Made by a program: the position numbers and the translations under genes
Part shown: positions 57,708-64,000 of the stretch, one piece after another
Position numbering within the stretch: position 1 is the first letter of the stretch
Layout: the number at the start of each line of letters is the position of its first letter
Notes under the pieces: generated by a model
Database searches by the model: none
Told to the model about the DNA's origin: nothing
The model's input: only the letters and a program-made list of their open reading frames with translations
DNA from: Sambucus nigra
Taxonomy: Eukaryota; Streptophyta; Magnoliopsida; Dipsacales; Adoxaceae
NCBI GenBank assembly: GCA_949130495.1
Contig: OX422211.1
Span: 447,710,219 to 447,774,218, forward strand
Direction of reading: 5' to 3'
DNA: 64,000 bases

Positions 57708-60641
57708 TGTGACACCCCAACTAATTAAATATCGGGTAGCTTCTCCTTTATTCAATTTAATACAAAATGCTAAGTTGGTTCAGTTCATAGCATCACTGTC
57801 GAAAATATTTTTAAACAATTACTAGCCACCTAATATTTAAAAAGTGAGTTGTCAAATTTTTCTAAATTAAATTAACATGCAATCAATTAAATTATTAGCT
57901 AACAATACCACAATCACATCACAATCACAACAGAATAATAATGGAATAATAAATGAGTCTGAAGTAACACTCCTATTAATAATCCAAATACTGAATAAAA
58001 CCAAATACAAAGTCTAAATAGTTAAATAACTCTAAAACTGAAATGAAAGTGAAAGTATGAGAAGTTGTCTCTAAATGGAAAGGGCAGACATGCCCTAACA
58101 GATGAATGACTCCGAAATAGAATCAATATAGAATGTGGATGCATCTACTATTGAGATCTTGTAACTTCCACAGCAGCTACAGCACGTCAATGGAATGGAA
58201 CTCCTGCGCTTGGCGTCCCTGTGGATGGGCACCTAAAAGGTTTTACAAGAAAAATATATTTGAAAGCAAACGGGTCAGAACCCGAGGTGAAAACAGTTTA
58301 AAAAATAGCAAGTGTTTAATTGCATTAAACAGTGAATATTATATACATGTTAGTTACGTTTTATCACATGAGTTCCTCACCCCTCAACTAATGTGCACGC
58401 CTAACGTATATCCTTAACCCATCCTAGTTGTCGTTCATTATCTAGTCTATGCCACTTCCTGTCCTCACATTAATAATATAGGGGTTTATTAACATCGTTC
58501 TAACTTATCCTGCGTGTAATTCACCTTTTCACTGATAAGATTAATTTATAACAATTGCGATAGAGAATTCTCCTTTTAAATCCCATTCAAATGTCCCAAT
58601 AATTTATAGTCACACTTTAGCAAAGAGTCCATTATAATCACTAGTATATTATTCTCAGCACAAATATACAAATAGGGCACCCTTAGGCTAAGCTACGGTG
58701 CACACAGACTCTACTATCGAAGCCCGGTACATCACGAACCTAAGGACCACGTGTTCCGAATCTCTCAAGAATCGTTTCAATAAGCAAAATCACACATATT
58801 GGAGGCGAACATAGTTCACAAACCCATGGGTCACGCACATACCTACGCTCCCATGGTTAGCTGACTTATTAACTCACAAATAAGGCATTCACAGCCCTAT
58901 GTCCTTGAGGTACCAATCTAAATCCCCCCATAGGCAAACAAAGATTAGATGGACCTGTTCCAAAAGCCGACCTCCTGTGATATCAAGTATGGTAGGTATG
59001 TCATACACATAATAATCCATATACTAAGCATTCACACAACATAGATAAATTATAATATTATTAAAGGTATGTTCTCAACCCTATACCATTAATCCAATTC
59101 GTACACTATCATACTTCTAGATGATATATAATATATTTTGCTGATATGTCTCATGTCGTATAGTTTTAAGTACTTAAAACCTAACCGAAAAGGTTACTAA
59201 GTCTCTTATTATTCCCACATATTAATTCAATACTCTTAAGGTCCATATTTATGTCTCTAACCTTAAAGTATAAACTATATAGATTAAATTCCTTTACTCA
59301 ATATCTCTAATAGTAATTCACTCGTTGGACCCTAGTAAGTCTAACATAAAGTCCCAATTCAATTTTGATATAATCCGGGCCCCATATACAACCCTACTGG
59401 TCTTCCTTAAATCTAACTGTGTTCACAAGGTCCCCACCGATAACTTTCAAGGGGAGAAATTGCTTAAAATCAAAAAGGGTAAAAATATCACGATTTCTGG
59501 GGAGGTCGATCGATCGATCATGAATGTCGATCGATCGATCGATCGAGCAGTTTCAGCCCACATTTTTTTGCATTTTTAGCCCTAGTTTTCTCTCCAATCT
59601 CCATTACATGAACCCATTCTCCAAAGTAAACATACTACATGTTATACTATCCTTATTACCACCTTTCTAACGTTTCGAAACAATCAAATCATCTCAAAAA
59701 CAATATATATATCAATATATTCATCAAACTTTTCATGTTCAACCCTAGTGTAGTTTCTTCCAATTCAAGACAACCAAAACTAAATTTTAATTCGGGATTT
59801 CTATTACTAAGGTTCGGATTTCTATCTTTATTAATTCCAGAATTTAACTACATGCAAATCCTACCCATATTCAAGATTTATTTCTCCCAATTCATGAAAT
59901 TATCAATCTTTCAAGTCTTGCCTTCAATTCTAATCTACATGGATAATATATTTGTTGAAACTTAATGAAATCAAATCACTTGCCTTATAATTGGTGCTCT
60001 GATCTGCTGGTGATGTTAAAGGATGGTTCTCTCCCTTTCTCCGATTGAAATTTTTGTCGAAAAGTGGTGGTGGGTGGTGGTTATGGCTTGTAACCCTCCT
60101 GTAACCTCTCCTCTTTCTCACGTTGCCCACTTCTTTCTTGTTGGCTGATAATGGCCCTCATAATAGCTGTTAAATAAACCCAAAAATTCATGGGTCCAAA
60201 TCCAATAAAATTTAAAATGACTAAAATACCCTCCCGGGTTGGCCAGTTTAGCCAAGAAAAATGTCCCGGGACCCAAACTAAACCCTCGGCTAGTGTTTTC
60301 TGACTATTTCGACACCTCCGGACATGTTGGCTCACTCAAAATGACCATATGGATGATAAAATTATCATTTACTTTAAATCTAATTCAATTGATTCCTGAC
60401 GCGACTGACATGCGCGTCCTAACTTAATTTTCCGAATTGTCGTATTTATGAGTCGCAACAATTTTAATAAATTCAATAATCATATATTACCATATATACC
60501 CAATAATATTCAACATTATCATGATAATAAAATTCCAACTCACATCTCGCTAGTATTTAAATCTGGATTAATTTCCAATAAATTCTCATTTAATTTAATT
60601 AATCCCATTAAATAAAATCAATAAAATTACGTGGTATTACA
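57708..60641 (-). mobile_element. Tekay-like 3' LTR of element 2
   Basis: On the minus strand it starts TGTAATACCACG at 60641 and ends GTTGGGGTGTCACA at 57708; 2934 bases. It is the same family as 1-2466 and 35425-38322. The bases outside (CTAAT left, TACTT right) do not match, and the right neighbour is a polypurine tract, so it is a 3' LTR rather than a solo LTR. It sits inside the integrase tail of element 1. Confidence 0.85.
59505..59546. repeat. TCGATCGATCGA palindrome block
   Basis: Two runs of GATC/CGAT units of 17-21 bases, separated by ATGAATG, at the position in the LTR equivalent to 593-670 and 37034-37210. Confidence 0.9.
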
Positions 60642-60780
60642 TACTTCCCCCTAATAACAGAATTTTTTCCGGAAATTCGGAAAATAAAATATACATGGAA
60701 AAAATAACTTTGGATAACGCTCGTTGTAGACTCCCCATTCTATTACCCCCTGACTCTCCTTAGGTCCATAGTACATCCCT
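60642..60780 (-). pseudogene. Tekay polypurine tract and last codons of pol
   Basis: TTAGGGGGAAGTA on the minus strand adjoins the LTR. The peptide NERYPKLFF a little upstream is the end of a chromodomain. Sequence further right is an Ogre-like LTR, so only about 140 bases of the element's interior remain. Weakly conserved. Confidence 0.55.
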
Positions 60781-60789
60781 TCATAACTG

Positions 60790-61480
60790 TAAACCCAGGT
60801 CACGTCCCGAGTACTGACCTGAAAGCCATCAGGCACTCCCCGGCTCAGTTTCACCTAAAAGTCAAACTCTTCATCTCGACCGAGACTAAATGAATTTTCA
60901 AAGGGCACTAAATACCCTTTCCAACGGTCTACACCGTGCGCGATTCCGACTTACCATGAGGACGAATGGTCCGTTTGCGTCCAAAACCTGACCTAGAGGC
61001 CACCGGGAGCTCCCGGGATCTGTTTGACCTATGTCAACTATTCAGATTGACCGAGGCTAAATGAATCTTCAAAGGTCCCTGAATACTCTTTCCAACGGTC
61101 TACCCCGTGCGAGATTCTGACTTTCCATGCGAACGAACGATCCGTTTGACTCCAGGAGGCCATCGAGCGCTTCCTGGGCTTGGTTGACCAAAGTCAACTC
61201 TCCAAACTGGGTCAAACTCTTTGGAATATCGAATTACATCTCCTAACCTTTCCAACGGTATGCCCCATGGGTGATTCAAACTTACCATGCGGACGAACGA
61301 TCCGTTTGCGTCCGAATGATTCCCCGTCCAATGGACCCACAGACGCTTCCGAGCCATATTTGACCCAAAGTCAACTCCCAAACCTGGGAGAGGTCCAAAG
61401 GACTTTCTAAGGTCTCTGAATTAACTTTCCAACGGTATGCCCCGTGTACGATTCTAACCAATGGTTTGCCCTCGACGACC
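60790..61480 (+). repeat. ~170-bp tandem units in U3 of Ogre-like LTR
   Basis: Four units with the block CCTTTCCAACGGTCTACCCC or close, near 60918, 61090, 61250 and 61427, and CGAACGATCCGTTTG-type text. The same repeat family, inverted, fills 23440-24720. Confidence 0.8.
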
Positions 61481-61597
61481 GATTTTCTAAAAAAGACTGA
61501 AACACACTGCCAAATGGTAGGTTCCAAAACCTGCCTATCGGCACCTGCCTGCCGATAGGAAGGAAGGGGTCTATGCCGATCAGCACTGACCTGAGAC

Positions 61598-61607
61598 TAT
61601 AAAAGGA
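61598..61607 (+). promoter_or_regulatory. TATA box of Ogre-like LTR
   Basis: CTATAAAAGG, a strong plant TATA match, placed after the tandem array and before the transcribed-looking CT-rich part. Confidence 0.75.
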
Positions 61608-62820
61608 GGCCTTCACCTCATTTGTAAGGAGAGCCCAGATCTGATAAAAATCCCTCTCAACGAATCCCAGAAACCTCTCTCGAAGGCAGCGTGATTTCAA
61701 CTTCCAAATCCCCTTTTTACTTCCACTTTTCATCATCCCTTTCATCAAACTTGGTGAATTAGCCACTCTCCATCATCATCCAAAGTGTAAGGGTTGCTCC
61801 CCAACATTCAAGATCAAGCTCAAAATCTTCAAGAAGGTCCAACTTTCTCAAACTCTCTCTTTAAATTCTCTTGAATTCTCAATAACTTCTTTTCTTACTT
61901 AGCACTTTTATTATCCCATTTCACACATCCTATTATACTATTTACTTAGTATTATTGCACATCTTTTATTTTCATAAAACCCAAAAAATAATAAAAAGAG
62001 GGTTTTGCTCATAAATTCAAATAAGGGATTCTCATATTTTCCTCACACTTTTCTCACAACTAAAACACTTTTTTCTACACACACACACTCACAAATAAGA
62101 GATTCCCCATTTTGGATTTATGGGATAAACCCCACCCCTCGTTTTACATGCGAACTACGTGGACTTTTATGCCTTTATGGGCTACGTAGGCGTCTCGGGG
62201 TAAAACCCGAGACTCGAGTCCTTTTTCTCACTTTTTCTCTCATTTTCTATCTTCTATAAATCCATTTGTCTTATATTATACATATACTTGTTCTTAGTGA
62301 CGCATTACCCCATATGCGTTATCGTTCCCTTATAACGATCAACGTAGGGGTAATCGCGTAAATCTCATTTTTCTAATATTACTCTTATATCTTCCTACGG
62401 ATGACTCGCTTTATCTTTTCCATGATACAAGTTGAGGATTCCTACCTCCATACTATATATATACACATGCATACATATCACGGGGGGAAACATAAAGGAA
62501 AATAGCAAATATTCATGAGAGACCGAAAGGGCGAATGGGTGCTTAACACCTTCCCATTTCGTAACTAAGCCTCCGAACCCTTCTCGAATCATCTTGGTTT
62601 CGTATGCACCAGTATGTCTTTGGATGCCACTCTTCGGGGTGGCTTCCCCCTTTTCTTTTGTCTATTTTGAGTAAAATAGGCTGGCAACTTTGAATCTCTC
62701 TACATTTTTCACACCACAAACGACGTCAGTCGAAGCGCTCCCGAGAGGGATGCGCGGGACCCGAAGGATCCTTTCCTCCACGCGCCCGCCCGCAGGGATC
62801 ATGATCGGGGATGGCCACAG

Positions 62821-62839
62821 TGGCGACTCCACTGGGGAC
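62821..62839 (+). promoter_or_regulatory. Ogre-type primer binding site
   Basis: TGGCGACTCCACTGGGGAC one base after the LTR end. This site is characteristic of Ogre elements, for which a tRNA-Arg primer is reported. Confidence 0.88.
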
Positions 62840-64000
62840 TTCTGTTTTTTCTTGTGGGCTTGACTCTATTTACATGGATGCTATATTTGTTTATGTTTCC
62901 CCCCATATCTGCCTATTCCCCTTTCTCACATATATCCCATGCTTACGCTTATGTTCACACACTTGTAGAAAATTCTCCATGTACACTTCGCACCACGTGC
63001 ACCTAGGATCACATGTATATCCCCATGTTGCACGCATCACCCATCCATACTTGGCGTACCTTTTGGGATACTTGTACTTTGTTCCCCGTTTGGTATAATC
63101 AAGAAAGGCATTCTCATCATAAGATACTAATAAGAGAATCATGAATGATTCACACGATATCACCAAAGAGCATTGCTATTGACCAAATTTTACCCAGTAG
63201 TTGGAGGGTCACTTCATGATGGGCGCTGGTCCGGCAAGTCACAGTTAGCCTAAGTGATATGACTCTCACCTTCCATTGGCCAAGTACCTTCGACGTATAT
63301 CGAACGGTTCCCCCGCATCCTACCGCTTGATCGAAGTCATAACGGGAGGTATATCGCAGGGAATTTGTTCACGTACGCCGAGTATATTAAATTCGCTCTC
63401 ACACGTACCGTCCCCACGAGGTATATGGTGAGGCAATTCACGTACACTCAGGTATATCAAATGACTTGTCCACACGTACTAATTTCCCACAAGAGCAAGA
63501 CGTATATCGTGGAAGTCACGCCAAAGGGGGGAACCCATGCCGATTCACCCAACCAACTGCATACCCGCATATAGGTGTCAGACTTAGGACACGCACTTTA
63601 GATTGTCGGTTTTAACCCGAAACTCTGCCAAAATTCTGGATCGATCTGCCACCCAATTTTCACGCATTTTTTAAAACGGGACCCTGTCCGCGAGCCTAGT
63701 TACAAGTACAAACCGTAGCTTTGCTTATATTAAAAAACCCACTTTTCCAGACTCGGGTCCTGTCCGGCATTGCATTTAGGATAATTAAATACAAGTGAGA
63801 ACATAATAATCATAATAATCATGCTGAGTTCCGACTCCAAAAACATTTCTCCCTTCTTTATTAAAAATCCAAAAACATTTCTCCCCCCTTTATCAAAAAT
63901 CCAAAAATATTTTCCCCCTTTTTTCTCAAAAATAAATCTTATCCTACGCCTTCTCAGGTCGATTGCAAGCCCTTGGCCTGGCTCCCTATTGGCTTCGATC
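62840..64000 (+). mobile_element. Ogre-like element, 5' leader running off the window
   Basis: Non-coding leader downstream of the primer site. A stretch at 63290-63520 has six GTATATC/T motifs at roughly 30-60-base spacing. No gag is reached before the window ends. ORFs of 70-95 codons here have no recognised domain. Confidence 0.7.
63830..63930 (+). repeat. Short tandem repeat in Ogre-like leader
   Basis: Three copies of a unit close to TCCAAAAACATTTCTCCCC plus CTTTATTAAAAA, about 37 bases each. Confidence 0.8.

Larger units (their letters stand above)
60785..62819 (+). repeat. Ogre-like 5' LTR (copy B)
   Basis: The U3 part starts directly within a ~170-bp tandem array (60790-61480), then comes a TATA box at 61599, a leader-like CT-rich part, the conserved GTAGGCGTCTCGGGG block (62187) and the LTR end ATGGCCACA at 62819, followed by the primer site. 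It is related to copy A in inverted orientation. The left end is estimated; it may be truncated because the array begins at the junction. Confidence 0.75.

Noticed and set aside
1..64000. tRNA, rRNA or intact host genes
   Set aside because: No stretch with tRNA A and B box arrangement, rRNA text or a plausible intact exon series was recognised. The tRNA-like text is limited to primer binding sites.

Overview
This window looks like intergenic, repeat-packed chromosome from a flowering plant. It holds no intact host gene, no tRNA or rRNA that I could recognise, and no bacterial-type operon. Nearly everything I can name is a plant transposable element, mostly old and broken by stop codons and nested insertions. 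The lineages are Ty3/Gypsy (Tekay/Del-like chromoviruses, Tat/Retand-like, Ogre-like, Athila-like), Ty1/Copia (SIRE-like), CACTA (En/Spm) and LINE. The species cannot be read from these elements.

Layout. 1-2466: one LTR (plus orientation, cut by the window edge) of a Tekay-like family that recurs inverted at 35425-38322, 47243-57239 and 57708-60641. 2789-13000: remains of an autonomous CACTA element (one terminus plus a minus-strand TNP2 transposase relic), invaded by a 5'-truncated minus-strand LINE (3076-4690) and a two-LTR non-autonomous Athila-like element (5220-10799). 14430-21340: a minus-strand Tekay-like Gypsy element with gag, protease, RT, RNase H, integrase, PBS and 5' LTR, but no 3' LTR. 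21340-24790: leader, PBS and 5' LTR of a minus-strand Ogre-like element. 25730-31711 plus 45451-47242: one minus-strand Tat-type element (integrase, archaeal-type RNase H, RNase H, RT, protease, gag) with an antisense ORF. It is split inside RT by nested insertions.

Nesting is resolved by perfect 5-bp target duplications. The Tat RT holds a solo LTR (31712-45450, CCTTA). That LTR holds a SIRE-like Copia element (32524-43782, TACCC). The Copia element holds two Gypsy solo LTRs (33993-35121, GGCCG; 35425-38322, AATAA). Beyond the Tat gag, a Tekay 3' LTR (47243-57239) was split by a 7.16-kb non-autonomous CACTA element (47672-54829, TAA duplication). This CACTA carries a captured fragment of a V-ATPase subunit c gene and about 23 copies of a 168-bp tandem repeat. 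A second Tekay LTR (57708-60641) abuts the integrase tail of the first, and the window ends in the 5' LTR, PBS and leader of a plus-strand Ogre-like element.

The most unusual pattern is a palindrome-rich block at a constant place inside several LTR families. Its short CpG-containing motif differs between copies of one Gypsy family but is shared between unrelated families: TCGTTCGAACGA in Copia and one Tekay LTR, AATCGATT-type in Athila-like and another Tekay LTR, and TCGATCGATCGA in two further Tekay copies.
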